Positions 45,102 through 55,600 of a stretch of 64,000 bases of DNA are shown piece after piece. The translations under genes and the position numbers were made by a program. The first letter of the stretch is position 1; the number at the start of each line of letters is the position of its first letter. The notes under the pieces were generated by a model. The model saw only the letters and a program-made list of their open reading frames with translations. It did not search any database and had not been told where the DNA came from. Location of the stretch: positions 42,881,734 through 42,945,733 of the forward strand of contig NC_052353.1 of the NCBI RefSeq assembly GCF_009727055.1, in the 5' to 3' direction. The stretch comes from Benincasa hispida. Lineage: Eukaryota; Streptophyta; Magnoliopsida; Cucurbitales; Cucurbitaceae.

Positions 45102-46784
45102 TGATATGCATTGGTGGATTGTGTTGCGCACTCAAGTTTCCCCAGAGGAATCCAAGTGTAAATCCTTCTGAGTTTCCTGGTAAGTCCAGGGTCGAACACA
45201 AGGACTTGTGAAAATAGTTGCGTTGGAGATTTTTATGAAAACTTTCGATAACCAGTTAAATAAATAAGTGTTGGGTTGTTGTTGCGTTGATGAAAATAAT
45301 AACGAATGCGGCAGAGTTCAAAAAGAGTTGGTAAATGGGAAATACGATGAATATGTGGTGAACGGGTTGAGAAGGGTTTCGGCTAACAGTCCCTAGAATG
45401 CGTTCATGCTTTGCAATCATGCACATGCATACAATAGTAAACCACATCTCAGCATGAATGTCACGGCTTCTAAGGCTAGAACGCATGCGATAAATATGCG
45501 ATAAGTCTAGAGGGTTACACATAACCTCTATCTCTATTTATGCGATGACAACATGACATTCACACAAATAGGCGACCACATAATATCATTTCTATTCCTA
45601 GGATGCATGCGATGCAAGTTGACAGACAGAGCTTATCTCTAAGTCCCTATCTCTTGTTTATGCAAGCCTAATCTTGTTGTTTCGAGTCCAGATTCTAACC
45701 TAGCTCTCTCGAGACATTAGGTTCTTTCTTCAGATTCTCTCTCGAGTAACTCTAAAGGGGTATTTTACACAACATAAAACAAGACAATCGCAAGCAATAA
45801 ACTTCCTAGATCATGTTAACTTAGTTCTTCTCAACCCACTCAACTAGTTTAGCTACTCATGTGTATTAAGAGAGTGAGCAGATGTAAAAATAGAACTTCC
45901 ATTGAATAGATATAAGATACAGTACAAAATAACAATGCAAGAATAGTAAAGAGCCTGGAGCAATTTCTTACTGCCAGACGTTACACTGTTTCTACTCATG
46001 CTCTAAAGATATTCTCGTTTTCACGGGAGTCAGCCCGCTTTCTGCTCTTACGCCCCAAGGTTCTCTCTCGAGCTGCCCTGGGTGATCTCCAGCATCACCA
46101 CTCTTCTCTAGCTCCGCCGTAAAATGGAAAAGAAAACTATGAACAGAGACGTGAACTTGTAAATTGATGAGGTAATCGACTACTTAACCCCTTCTCTGAA
46201 GAATGCACTTGGTATTTATAGGGCATCAAAGGGGAAAGGCGCCTTCTCACTCCTGGTTGTACAGATGGGACAACTTTAATTCCTAACTGATGCGCTGGAT
46301 AATTGCTGTCTCTTATACACATCTAGATGTGTATAAGAGACAGCTGATGCGCTGGATAATTGTCACCGACAAAGCTAGATGTACTTTGTGACCGTTATCA
46401 TCTGTCAACTTAATTTCGATCCGATGGTCGTTAGCTTTCTGTCCGATCGGTCTTAATTGTTCTTTCATCCGGATGCGCCCACCATGTTCCCTTACCAAGT
46501 TGCGATGATTCTTCTTGGGTGAGTATTTGCGAGCACGATCAACGCAAAGTCCTACGGTGAAGTCGCGCTCGACCAATGTATTCCTATGATCGTAATCTTT
46601 GCATTGCGTTAATGCATATTCTTCAAAAAATACAAAGATCAACTGCTCTAACGCGTTGGACACGTGCGACCGCAATATTATAGAATTTATGCTTAATGGA
46701 CGCAACTTAACATATTTCATCAACGCAATCCGACATTGTTTAAGAACTTAGCACTATGATAACGTGCATTTCTGCCTGTTATCA
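45102..46784 (-). mobile_element. Nested LTR related to 21106-23153
   Basis: Minus-strand start TGATAACAGGCAGAAATGCA at 46784, the same layout as the start of 21106-23153; the other end is TGCATATCA (45102). A TATA-like box on the minus strand lies near 46211-46219. The flanking 5-mers (ATGGA, GTCTC) do not match, so the boundary or the mechanism is uncertain. It contains an artificial adapter at 46306-46343. The open frames here are not genes. Confidence 0.7.
46306..46343. other. Tn5/Nextera junction adapter (assembly contaminant)
   Basis: CTGTCTCTTATACACATCT at 46306-46324 is followed at once by its reverse complement at 46325-46343: two Tn5 mosaic ends head to head, the sequence of the Nextera mate-pair junction. 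The same 19 bases (CTGATGCGCTGGATAATTG) stand on both sides, 46287-46305 and 46344-46362. Translations across it give MCIRDS and LLYTSRCV, peptides familiar from adapter-contaminated entries. Confidence 0.97.
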
Positions 46785-47288
46785 GTCTCCTCCGTTAGTT
46801 TGAATCGTGAGATTCTTACGTTGCGCCTACTGCTGTTTTTCATGCGAAACTAGATAGTCGTTAACCGCTGCGATCTCTACGGAGGTTTGTAACGTAGGAT
46901 TCGGAACAACCCAGGCTTCAGTAAAATGAATAGGGTCTTATAGTTCCGTCTTGGGTATTGTCTTCTATTTTGGAGGCATACTCATACCGTTCTGTAAGAT
47001 CTGAAAATGAAGGGTCTACACTTACATGACTTAGTAAGTGTTAGTAATGATCTTGACCGAAAACGATAACTAAATGACTATCGAAATATGAGTTATTTTG
47101 GAGATAGTATTTGGTCAAGAACTATCTTACTTTTGTGAAGGAATTCTTGACTGCCCCACGGTAGCATTTGTTCTAAATCACTTAAGTATCGTTGCAAAAA
47201 ATAATGATTATGGGTACATTCTCACTTTGCTAAAACTTGATTGAATTTAAAAAGCAATTCATTTATAAAATTTGTTTATGATTTCAGA
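46785..47288 (+). mobile_element. Leader end and gag start region
   Basis: Continuation of the copia leader. Contains CTCTACGGAGGTTTGTAACG and, just before gag, TGATTTCAG then AATG, a splice-acceptor-like context directly at the start codon. Whether splicing occurs cannot be told from sequence. Confidence 0.55.
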
Positions 47289-48304
47289 ATGACGAGTTCT
47301 ATTATACAATTGTTGGCTTCAGACAAACTGATTGGGGATAATTATGTAAACTGGAAATCAAATTTGAATACAATACTCACGATAGACGATTTAAGATTTG
47401 TCTTAATGGAGGAATGGCCTCCCATTCCTAGCTCAAATACCAACCGAACTGTTTGGGAAGCATTTGTTAAATGGATCAGGGCTAATGATAAAGCCGATGC
47501 TTATATTCTCGCCAGCTTGTCTGACGTTTTGGCGAAAAAACATGAGGGTATGAACATTGTCAAAAAGATTATGGAATCTCTAAGAGGGATGTTTGGACAG
47601 CCGTCGTTCACCCCGAGGCATGATGCTATCAAATACGTTTACAATAGTTGCATGAAAGACAGAACCAATGTTCGTGAACATGTCCTGGACATGATGGTTC
47701 ACTTTAATGTGGCTGAAGTGAACGGTGCTATGATGGATGAGAGAAGTCAAGTTGGCTTTATTCAAGAATCTCTTCCGAAAAATTTTCTGCAATTTTGTAC
47801 CAATGCCTTGATGAATAAAATCGAATACAACTTGACAACTCTGCTTAATGAGGTGCACGCTTTTCAAACCATGTTGAGAACTAAGGGTCTGGAACCAGTA
47901 GCAGAAGTTAATGTTACTTATGCTGAGAAGAGAGGAATGTTCTCCAAGCCTGAAGTTGCCTTGTCTTCACAGACTAAGAGTATTCCAGCGAAGAAAGACA
48001 AAGGGAAAGGGAAAAAGCCTGCTGGTAAGAAGAGCAAGAAAATCGCTGTAGGGAAAGGGAAATGTTTCATCAACAACTTCTCCTACTGGATGAGCGGAGT
48101 GAAGTTGCCTCATCTTCACAGACTAAGAGTATTCCAGCGAAGAAAGACAAAGGGAAAGGGAAAAAGCCTGCTGGTAAGAAGAGCAAGAAAACCGCTACAA
48201 AGAAAAGGAAATGTTTCCACTGCGACAAGCTAGGGCACTTGAAGAGAAATTGCCCTAAATATCTTACAGAGAAGAGAGCAGAGAAAGGCAAACAGGCTGC
48301 TTAG
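47289..48304 (+). pseudogene. gag: copia gag, frameshifted by a tandem duplication
   Basis: Start chosen at ATG 47289 (MTSSIIQLLASDKLIGDNYV), since the earlier in-frame Met at 47241 adds a tail not typical of copia gag. The gag domain (UBN2 type) shows NWKSNLNTILTIDD, EAFVKWIRANDKADAYILAS, MFGQPSF and MNKIEYNLTTLLNE. A Lys-rich stretch follows (KDKGKGKKPAGKKSKK). Then 117 bp are duplicated at an offset of 149 bp, which shifts the frame; the CCHC knuckle CFHCDKLGHLKRNC (C-x2-C-x4-H-x4-C, about 48211-48252) is now readable only in the frame of 48062-48304. Role: particle assembly and RNA packaging. It resembles cucurbit copia gag from memory. Confidence 0.9.
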
Positions 48305-48931
48305 ATCCTAGAGACCGTTTGCTCAACTCATCCAGTAGGAGAAGTTGTTGATGAAGATGTAAATTACCTTCTTTTGTTAAAACTTGTAATGAACCTTTTG
48401 TACATATTTTTTTTGTTATGAATGAAATGTTTTTTCAAGAAATATGTTTGTTCTATCTCATAGAAACTTCTGTTAAGAATCAAATTGTTAATAGCCATCA
48501 GCAAATTTCAGAAATTTAAATGGCTAAGATCGAAGTATAATGAATTTAAGATTTCTAGCTCTGACTGTTAACAAGAGTTGTTAAGGCAGGTTCGACCATC
48601 TTAATCAAAGAGTTGAGAGTACCTCAATGTAGTGGGAGGAAAATGTGCTTCCTAGCCATTATTGAGAATTAGATGAATTCCCCATAAGAAACCTATTTGT
48701 ATACTAATATGTTTACAATGATTCTCTCGGCTAAAGTGTTTAAGAATCATCTAGTAAGACTAGAAATACCAGAGTTTAATAACCTAGGGCAAGTGGGAGA
48801 AATATCAGGTATGAGATACCAAATGGTAAAAGTATGGGTATGGGCTGCCCTAGCTTATTGTATTTTTCTATAAAACTCAGAAACTCGGTCTTATATATCG
48901 GATATATAAGTTACCACTAGAGTTTTAGTCT
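48305..48931 (+). pseudogene. Residual pol linker and 3' region
   Basis: Near 48605-48650 the plus strand reads AAAGAGTTGAGAGTACCTCA and AATGTAGTGGGAGG, matching the integrase-RT linker of the copia element at 63370-63405 (CAAGAGTTGAGACGGCCTCG, ATGTAGTGGAAGG). Nothing else of pol is seen, so most of the polyprotein was deleted. Confidence 0.6.
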
Positions 48932-48942
48932 AAGTGGGAGTT
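48932..48942 (+). other. Polypurine tract
   Basis: AAGTGGGAGTT directly before the 3' LTR start TGTTGGG, the common copia polypurine tract. Confidence 0.85.
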
Positions 48943-50713
48943 TGTTGGGTTTTATGTCCCAAAACTCGTGGTTTATAAACATTAGAACTTATTATGAGAA
49001 TTCGATAAAGTTGTTGTTGAATATATTGTTTTTTAGAAATCTAATAAATCTAAGTCCCTTGACTATTATATGAGTACTAGAACTTTATGTGGAGATATAT
49101 AAATGGATCAGGTTCGAGTAAATAGTCAAAATGATCTATAGTATATGAATAAGGTTGGGTACCTTATTCTAGTAACATTATTAGTTGCGGCCTACTCTAT
49201 AGTTGTTACAAAATGTTGTAAAGTGCTACATACGAAGTGATCCTAATTTGTGCATGTTGAGACATGAGGAGTGGGGGTGTCCCGTGTAAATGAGTTTTAC
49301 GCAAGATCGGACCACGAAACCTGTCACTCTTACTTTATAACATTGTACTGACTATTTCAAAGCGATGACCTAGGTAAATTAACCTTAATCCTGAGCTAAC
49401 TGTGAACTCTTGTTTGTTTGGGATTATCCTTTGAACTGCAAATGGTGAGAGTAGACCAATTACCTCTACTCATTAAGCTTACCATTTTGGGGATAAGACC
49501 GGATGAATAGCTGGAAACATATGGTGCAAGAAAGAATTCACTCCTACCCGATTAGGGTTAGTAGAGAGGTTGTTCCCTTCAACTGCTTATTTTGGGTCTT
49601 GAACAAGAGGCCTCACCCTCTCATTGGCCTGAGAGGGATTCGATTTTTTGATTGGATCACAAATCAATTATTCATTAAGTGATCAGTGGAACTTAAGAAA
49701 CAAGAGGTAATTTTCAGGGTAAAACAGAGATTCAACCCAGTCGTTATTATGAGCAACCTGTGAAGGGTTAACTTACTAATCATGGTTATATTAGTGGACA
49801 TAATGTACCTACAGTGAGGGGAGTACAACTATGTGTTTTAGTGGAATCACCCATTAGTTAACGAATGAGGGTTAGATCGGTCTAATGAGTTTAGTCGATT
49901 AATCTCGGATCGTTGGAGCCCATATCTGTAGGTTCGTGAGGTCCCCCTACTAGCTCGTAAATGGGTAAGCTTTAGGGTAGCTTGAGAAATTAATTTGAAA
50001 CGTTCAAATTAAACGGAACAAGAGAATAAATATCTAAATATGATTTAAATATATAAAGATGATTATTGTGCAAAAATATATTGAATATTTGATATTAAAT
50101 TAATTAATTTTTAAAAAATTAATTTAAGAAATAAAATTTGAATAAAAATGATTTAAAGTCATTTCATATTTTAAAAAGAAAATGGTAAAATGTTTTGCAT
50201 GGTTGCACAAAATGTAAAATGGATTTTCTCCATTACCATCATCTTTATGCTCACACAAAAACCATTATCTTCTCTACTTTGATTCTCCAAGCATGAGCTG
50301 CAAGCCATGCACTCCATCACTTTTCATCTTAATCTAAATATATAAAGAAGATTGGAGTTGTTGGAGGAAAAAAAAATATAGAATTTTGAGAGAAAATTTT
50401 CGGTGAAGAAGAAATTGTCTTCTTCAATTTGCTGCTTTGAGCTTACCTTGTTTTTTCACATCTTCAAGCTGTTCTTGACTCCCACAACTCTGCCTAAAGC
50501 TTCAAGAGCATAGTAAGGAAGTCTTTGAGGTGGTTCACGTTGATATCAAGTGAAGACAGCAGTTGAACAGACGTTTTTCTTGGAGAGTTCATCAAAGGTA
50601 TGTTCTGAAAACCCATTTTTTATGAAGAGCATGCTTTAGTTTTTGTCAAAATTAGTGAATTAAAATGCTTATAGATCCTTGATACTTTCGCTTCATGTTG
50701 TTTAACTCATACA
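48943..50713 (+). repeat. 3' LTR of the gag-only copia element
   Basis: 1771 bp, TGTTGGGTTTTATGTCCC to CTCATACA. Collinear with 41318-43085. Confidence 0.9.
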
Positions 50714-50792
50714 AGGTAAACATTAGGCATTGAAAGATCGAGCATCGTGTAAAGGCTATGGTGATTGGGGAAAGGATCGTGCATCGAGTAAA
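50714..50792 (+). mobile_element. Gypsy-like LTR or fragment, piece 2
   Basis: Continuation of 41032-41317. Contains GGATCGTGCATCGAGTAAA, one unit of the 21-bp repeat that resumes at 53755. Confidence 0.6.
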
Positions 50793-52852
50793 CGAAGGAA
50801 ATCAAACATGAGGATTTCCATGAGCAGCGGAATGATCGTTCCAAATTCCATTCGATATTGAACATACACTATTACAGTACAAAAAACAAAAAATAAGAGG
50901 TCGTGCTACAACAAGAAGTTACAGCATCCTTAGTATGAGAATCAAGGGAAAGAATATATATACCTTTGAAGACTCGTTCTTTAAACTCCTTGATTACTCC
51001 AATGCATCCAAGAACAACACCACAGCGCTCGAACACCACGGCCGGTGCAACAACACAATCACAACGAACAACACGAACAGCCAAAAATCACAAACCCAAT
51101 GAAGGATCTCCAAAACCTCGAACTTAATCGAGTTGAATGAGGACACCACCCCAATGGTTACCTTCGTATTCTCGGTGTGAGAATCCAAGAGTTGTGGGCT
51201 CTGTATGAACTTGGTTAGAGGAAAAGACTGGAGGAACAATAATCATGTATACAATTGAGCAAGTGGGAGAAGACACAGTCTATCGTATAGACGATGTGCT
51301 CAATCATGTAGAAAAATGCAGCCTATTGTATAAACAATGCATTGCGATCATTTAGCTACGACCAGCTGAGTGAACTATCGTATAGTGACACTCCACGTTT
51401 GTTCAGTCTCTCTATGAGCTAGTGCTTAGTGAAACGATTTCACTTGATAGCATTGTATGAGTTTTTCCAAATTTAGTAACTTTTCTAAAATTAGGAAAAC
51501 ATTTTTCCTTTTATCTCACGGTTACCATAAAACCACCAAGAACCTCTCACTCAATTGGTTATTAGAGAAAAAAAAGATAATAATCAAATAATTAATATTA
51601 TTATAAATAAATATGATAACCAACTTACCATATTATATTTATTATCTATAGTTTTAATATTTCATCTCATGAAACATATAAACCATAGTTCTTTTTCTAT
51701 TTTATGTACTTAATGTAAATCATATTTACATTAATCCTCCACTTGATGTATCTCATACATCACACCAATTATATCGTATATAATTGAATTTTCTCTTGTC
51801 AATTTGAACATTTAAAATCAACCCCATTATTCTCAACTTGAATCCATTGAGCTACCAAGGGGACCTTATGGACCTTTAGCTTGAAGCTCCAATATAACTG
51901 ACTAAACTCTTTAGTCACGGGATCCACCATCCGTTAACTATCGGGCACTCTACTAAATACTGACAGCTGCACTCTACTTACTACAGATATATTTTTTTTG
52001 TCCATATCAACCAATGAACAGTGCGATAACCCTTCACAGATTGCTCGTAAGTACAGCTGGGCCAATTTACAATTACGCCCCTATAGTTACATCTAACTCC
52101 TTAAGTATCATTGATCCCTCTAATGAACATAACTCATAGTCCTACTATGACTGAGTCCTCTCTTCCAAAGAGAGGATGTGGCCACTATGTTCAAGACCCG
52201 GAATCAGCCCTTAAGGGAGCAATCTATCTACTTACCCCTGCTTTAGGGAATGAATGAATTCCATCTAAGTTCCCAGCTCTCATATCAGACAAATCCCAAA
52301 AAAGGTAGGCTTGTTCAGTTGGCAATCTGGCCACTCTCACCTATACTAATCAAAAGACCGCCTTCAAAGGCAGGAGTTCCCAAAACACTCAGGATTAAGG
52401 TCATGTCACCTCTAGTCATTTAGGTGAGATGTAAGTCTCAAGTATCAACGATGTTATATAAAGAGACGAATCATCTCGTGGTTCGGTCTTATATAATCTC
52501 TTTGTATAGGACACCCCCGTTCGCATGTCTTCACTTGAATGGTCCGGATCAACCATCTGTAGTAATTCACAATAGTTGTAAACCTCTACAAAGCGGGTCG
52601 TATCCGTAGTGTCAACAAGTTCAAGTATCCCTCCTTAATCCTTATACTACATACCTGTTTAGATAAACACTAAAGGCATGATCTACTTGTATATCTCATA
52701 TTCTTGCTTAAGTTTTCATACAATAACCATGGAGCTTTGTTTATTGGATATGAGTAAATGCAAAATAAAATAACTCTTATTTTATTCATAACAATGAGTA
52801 TAGTGTTTACAAACTACGAGACTCCGGGAGAATTAAGAAACCAATCCCAACA
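50793..52852 (-). repeat. 3' LTR of the copia deletion derivative
   Basis: Minus strand TGTTGGGATTGGTTTC at 52852; the other end has the GATCATTCC-containing tail of 13028-15090. A decayed palindrome array (TATCGTATAGACGATGTG and similar) lies at 51270-51400. Confidence 0.85.
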
Positions 52853-52864
52853 ATCTCCCACTTG
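52853..52864 (-). other. Polypurine tract
   Basis: Minus strand CAAGTGGGAGAT precedes TGTTGGG. Confidence 0.8.
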
Positions 52865-52956
52865 TCCTAATGCCTCAGGAGACTAATGTACAATACATTA
52901 AAAATACAAGTACAATATATAATAAACTAGGGCATACTCTATATCCCTGTATCATT

Positions 52957-53754
52957 AATTTACCGTTATGCCCCTTTAGTTACATCTAACTCCTTAAGTA
53001 CCACTGATCCCTCTAATAAACATAAGTCATAGTCCTACTATGACTGAGTCCTCTCTTTCAAAGAGAGGATGTGGCCACTATGTTCATGACTCGGAATTAG
53101 CCCTTAAGGGAGAAATCTATCGATTTACCCCTGCTTCAGGGAATGAGTGAATTTCATCTTGTGTAACTGAGTTTCCAGCTCCCAAATCAGACAAATCCTC
53201 AAAAAGGTAGGCTTGTTGAGTTGGCAGTTTGGCCACTCTCACCCATACTAATCAAAGGACCGCCCTCAAAGGTAGGAGTTCCCAAAACACTCAAGATTAA
53301 GGTCATGTCACCTGTGGTCGTTTAGGTGAGATGTAAGTCTCAAGTATCAACGGCCTTATATAAAGAGACGAATCATTTCGTGGTTCGGTCTTATATAAAT
53401 TCTTTGTATAGGATACCCCCGCTCCCATGTCTCCACATGAATGGTCAAGTTCAACCATCTATAGTAGTCCACAACACTTGTAAACCTCTACAAAGTGGGT
53501 CGTATCCGTAGTGGCACCAAGATCAGGTATCCCTCTTTAATCCTTATACTACAAAACTTTTTAGGTTATCACTTAAGGCATGATTCACTTGTATATCTCA
53601 TATACATGCTTAAGTTTTCATACAATAACCATGAAGCTTTGTTTATTGAATATGAGTAAAAGAAAAATAAAATAACTCTTATTTTATTCATAACAATGTG
53701 TACATTGTTTACAAACTATGAGACTCCGAGAGAATTAGGACACTAATCCCAATA
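52957..53754 (-). repeat. Partial 5' LTR
   Basis: About 800 bp of the LTR start, matching 52060-52852. It stops at AATTTAC (52957) and joins directly to pre-polypurine internal sequence. Confidence 0.85.
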
Positions 53755-53769
53755 GTAAAGACCATGTGT

Positions 53770-53860
53770 GATCGAGGAAAGGATCATGCATCGAGTAAAG
53801 GCCATTGTGCAATGAGTAAAGGACATCGTACATCAAGTAAAGACTGTCGTGCATCGACTA
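53770..53860. repeat. 21-bp tandem repeat, GGACATCGTGCATCGAGTAAA type
   Basis: Four or five units with AGTAAAGG junctions about 21 bp apart, e.g. at 53793 and 53814. One more unit lies at 50771-50792 on the other side of the copia insertion, so that insertion landed within the array. Confidence 0.75.
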
Positions 53861-53984
53861 AGAGCTATGGGTAAGCGAGGAAGCACTTGGTTGCGTGCAA
53901 GGAAGGGCGCAAGGCACTGAACGCAAGGATGTTGGGCATGCATTGAGGCATCTAGTTGGTGGCTATGTGATGCCAACACCATGC

Positions 53985-54150
53985 GTTGAGGCTGGAGCTA
54001 TGCGATGAGGTTGGAGCTATGCGATGAGGCTAGAGCTATGCGATGAGGCTGGAGTTATACGATGAGGCTAGAGCTATACTATAAAGATGGAGTTATGTGA
54101 TGAAGTTGGAGCTATGCAATGACGCTAGAAGCTATTCGATGGGGCTAAGT
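53985..54150. repeat. 20-22-bp tandem repeat, GGAGCTATGCGATGAGGCT type
   Basis: Eight or so units of GGAGCTATGCGATGAGGCT with point changes. The ATGCGATG core resembles half of the copia palindrome and the CTATGCGATGGAG words at 43720-43900. Confidence 0.8.
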
Positions 54151-54434
54151 TGGTGCACGCAACAAGAGAACCTTAGGCAAGAGTCTTGTGCAAGCATTGA
54201 CGCATGAGCTAGTTAACGTGAGCGTCGGCGCAAGGGCATGCATTGAGTATATGCAATGCCTAGAAACAAAAGCCATAGCAAGGGAAAATATAGGTTGGAT
54301 TCAGACTAAGTAATGGGAAGTTGAACGCATGGAGGAAGTTCAACGCATAAAGTGACTGTGAGGCAACCATGCACTCAACATATGTGTTTGTTGAAGAAGT
54401 ATGTGTCAACCATCACTAGAAGAAATTCGGGCTT

Positions 54435-54570
54435 CAATATCGGTTGAAAATAGTATTATCGGATGTATTATATCGGTTGAAAAAAATGAATCTTTAATGT
54501 CGGTTTTAAACTGACATTGAAGATGGCCTACAATGTCGGTTTAAAACCGACATTGAAGGCCTCCCATTAT
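54435..54570. repeat. 5' subterminal repeats of the CACTA element
   Basis: Repeated AATGTCGG words; palindromes such as TGTCGGTTTAAAACCGACA (near 54535-54555). Probable transposase binding sites, by analogy with other CACTA elements. Confidence 0.8.
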
Positions 54571-54930
54571 TTTTTTTTATTTGATCAAAATTTTCATTTC
54601 CCTCTCGTGCGCGTGCCTAAATTTCATTTCTCTCAGCTCTCTCACTTTACCAAAACTGAAACTCAAACCCTCGATCGGCCGTTTTCCTACCCAAACAAAC
54701 TCTCTCCTCTCTCAGTACCTGCTGGTCGGCCGTTTGCCTTCAGGTAGGGCTGTCTTCACTGTTGCCTTCAGGTTTCAGGTGAGCTTGCCGTTGTCCGATT
54801 TCAGGTGGGCTATCGTTGGTTGTCTCAAGCTGGTCGCGTGGGTTGTGTGTCCGATATCAGGTGAGACCTTTTATTTCCAGTGGTTGAACCCTTTTGATCA
54901 ACTGCATTAGCATTTGGTATCTGCAATATA
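54571..54930 (+). other. CT-rich leader-like region of the CACTA element
   Basis: Pyrimidine-rich stretch with CTCTCTCACTTTACC and CTCTCTCCTCTCTC, then GT-rich DNA with TTTCAGGT junctions resembling splice sites. It looks like a 5' untranslated exon and intron start of the element transcript. No coding domain. Confidence 0.45.
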
Positions 54931-54986
54931 TTTGTATGAGAGGTACCAGAAAGCTGCTTCTTATAGAACTTGTCTGAGTTCTCCGC

Positions 54987-55202
54987 TCATATATCATTCT
55001 TCGTCTCTATTTGATCAGTGATTGCCATGTGTTTCATAATGGCCATAATTCTGTTTGCTTCTTTTGTCAATCCAATAGATCGCCAGGCTTCTGTAACTAA
55101 TAAGATTGTAGATTTCTCAGGTTTAACTTTGAATTCCTCCATTATTTGAAGCATTGTAGTTGTCCAGATTGTAAATTTCTCCATATTATAGTCTGTTTCC
55201 AT
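54987..55202 (-). pseudogene. PPR-like gene fragment captured in the CACTA element
   Basis: The 71-codon frame from ATG at 55202 reads METDYNMEKFTIWTTTMLQI and then VKPEKSTILLVTEAWRSIGL plus TKEANRIMAIM. The latter fits the 35-residue pentatricopeptide pattern (V-x-P-x3-T-x7-W-x3-G-x3-E-A). PPR proteins bind organelle RNA; a lone fragment would not. Opposite in strand to the transposase and without introns or partner exons nearby, so I take it as captured host DNA. It could also be a chance resemblance; only one and a half repeats are visible. Confidence 0.5.
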
Positions 55203-55369
55203 GGTTGTTTACATGGTTATTTTACCTCTCCGTATTATAGGCCATAATTCTATTTCCATGGTTGTTTTGCCTCTCCATATCCCCATATTATAGTCTCAAA
55301 TGTCTTCAAATTAGGAGAAACTCCATATTCACAACACGTATTAGAACAGGCAGCTGAGATAGGACATAA

Positions 55370-55600
55370 AGAAGATCATCCAAGCTATTTGCAAGGGGAT
55401 GCACAGCAGCTGAATCAAGTTTGCACTAGATGTTTGCAAAGGGCAATGTATAAATCTATGCTCTACTGCTTCACCATCCGATTTCCATCTTATAGAACTT
55501 GAGTTTGGACTTAACATCATATTAGGAGCTCAAGCCTGGCATTTTTCCCCTATATCAAGACCATTGTGAAGAAGAGTCCACACAAAAAGTTTGCATTTTT
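55370..55600 (-). pseudogene. zf-RVT-like fragment (LINE-type reverse transcriptase C-terminus)
   Basis: Two frames on the minus strand give PKNANFLCGLFFTMVL (about 55600-55550) and, after a shift, SPNSSSIRWKSDGEAVEHRF with IHC (55500-55430). Together they follow the zinc-binding reverse-transcriptase module of plant LINEs (PKKxxxFLW ... C..C ... EHxFxHC), but the first cysteines are lost. It may be part of a LINE remnant inside the CACTA element or in a host-gene-like copy. Confidence 0.55.

Larger units (their letters stand above)
41318..50713 (+). mobile_element. Gag-only Ty1-copia element (TR-GAG-like)
   Basis: LTRs 41318-43085 and 48943-50713 start TGTTGGGTTTTATGTCC and end TTTAACTC(T/A)TACA. 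Primer-binding site 43086-43101, leader of about 4 kb with a palindrome array and a nested LTR (45102-46784), gag at 47289-48304, small pol remnant, polypurine tract 48932-48942. Flanks AAGTA (41313-41317) and AGGTA (50714-50718) match at four of five bases. Protease, integrase, reverse transcriptase and RNase H are absent, so it would depend on an autonomous partner. Confidence 0.9.
50793..53754 (-). mobile_element. Copia deletion derivative, exact GTAAA duplication
   Basis: GTAAA at 50788-50792 and 53755-53759. On the minus strand: partial 5' LTR (53754 to 52957), about 90 bp of internal sequence, polypurine tract, full 3' LTR (52852 to 50793). The rest of the 5' LTR, primer-binding site, gag and pol are deleted. 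It belongs to the same LTR family as 13028-15090 and 62715. It lies inside a 21-bp repeat array of the host. Confidence 0.9.
53755..54413 (+). mobile_element. Gypsy-like LTR or fragment, piece 3, repeat-rich
   Basis: Continues piece 2. Holds the 21-bp repeats (53770-53860) and a 20-22-bp repeat (53985-54150). No coding. Ends at the CACTA insertion. Confidence 0.6.

Noticed and set aside
46306..46343. A real bacterial Tn5 insertion
   Set aside because: Only the 19-bp mosaic ends are present, head to head, without transposase, resistance genes or a 9-bp duplication.
46137..46723. Two frames starting MCIRDS and ending LLYTSRCV
   Set aside because: Their ends are translations of the Nextera adapter.
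45102..46784. Clean solo LTR with target duplication
   Set aside because: Edges look right (TGATA/TATCA) but ATGGA and GTCTC do not match, so I list it as a nested LTR without claiming a duplication.
54517..54910. Overlapping plus-strand frames at the start of the CACTA element
   Set aside because: CT-rich leader with two frames open at once and no domain; better read as untranslated region.
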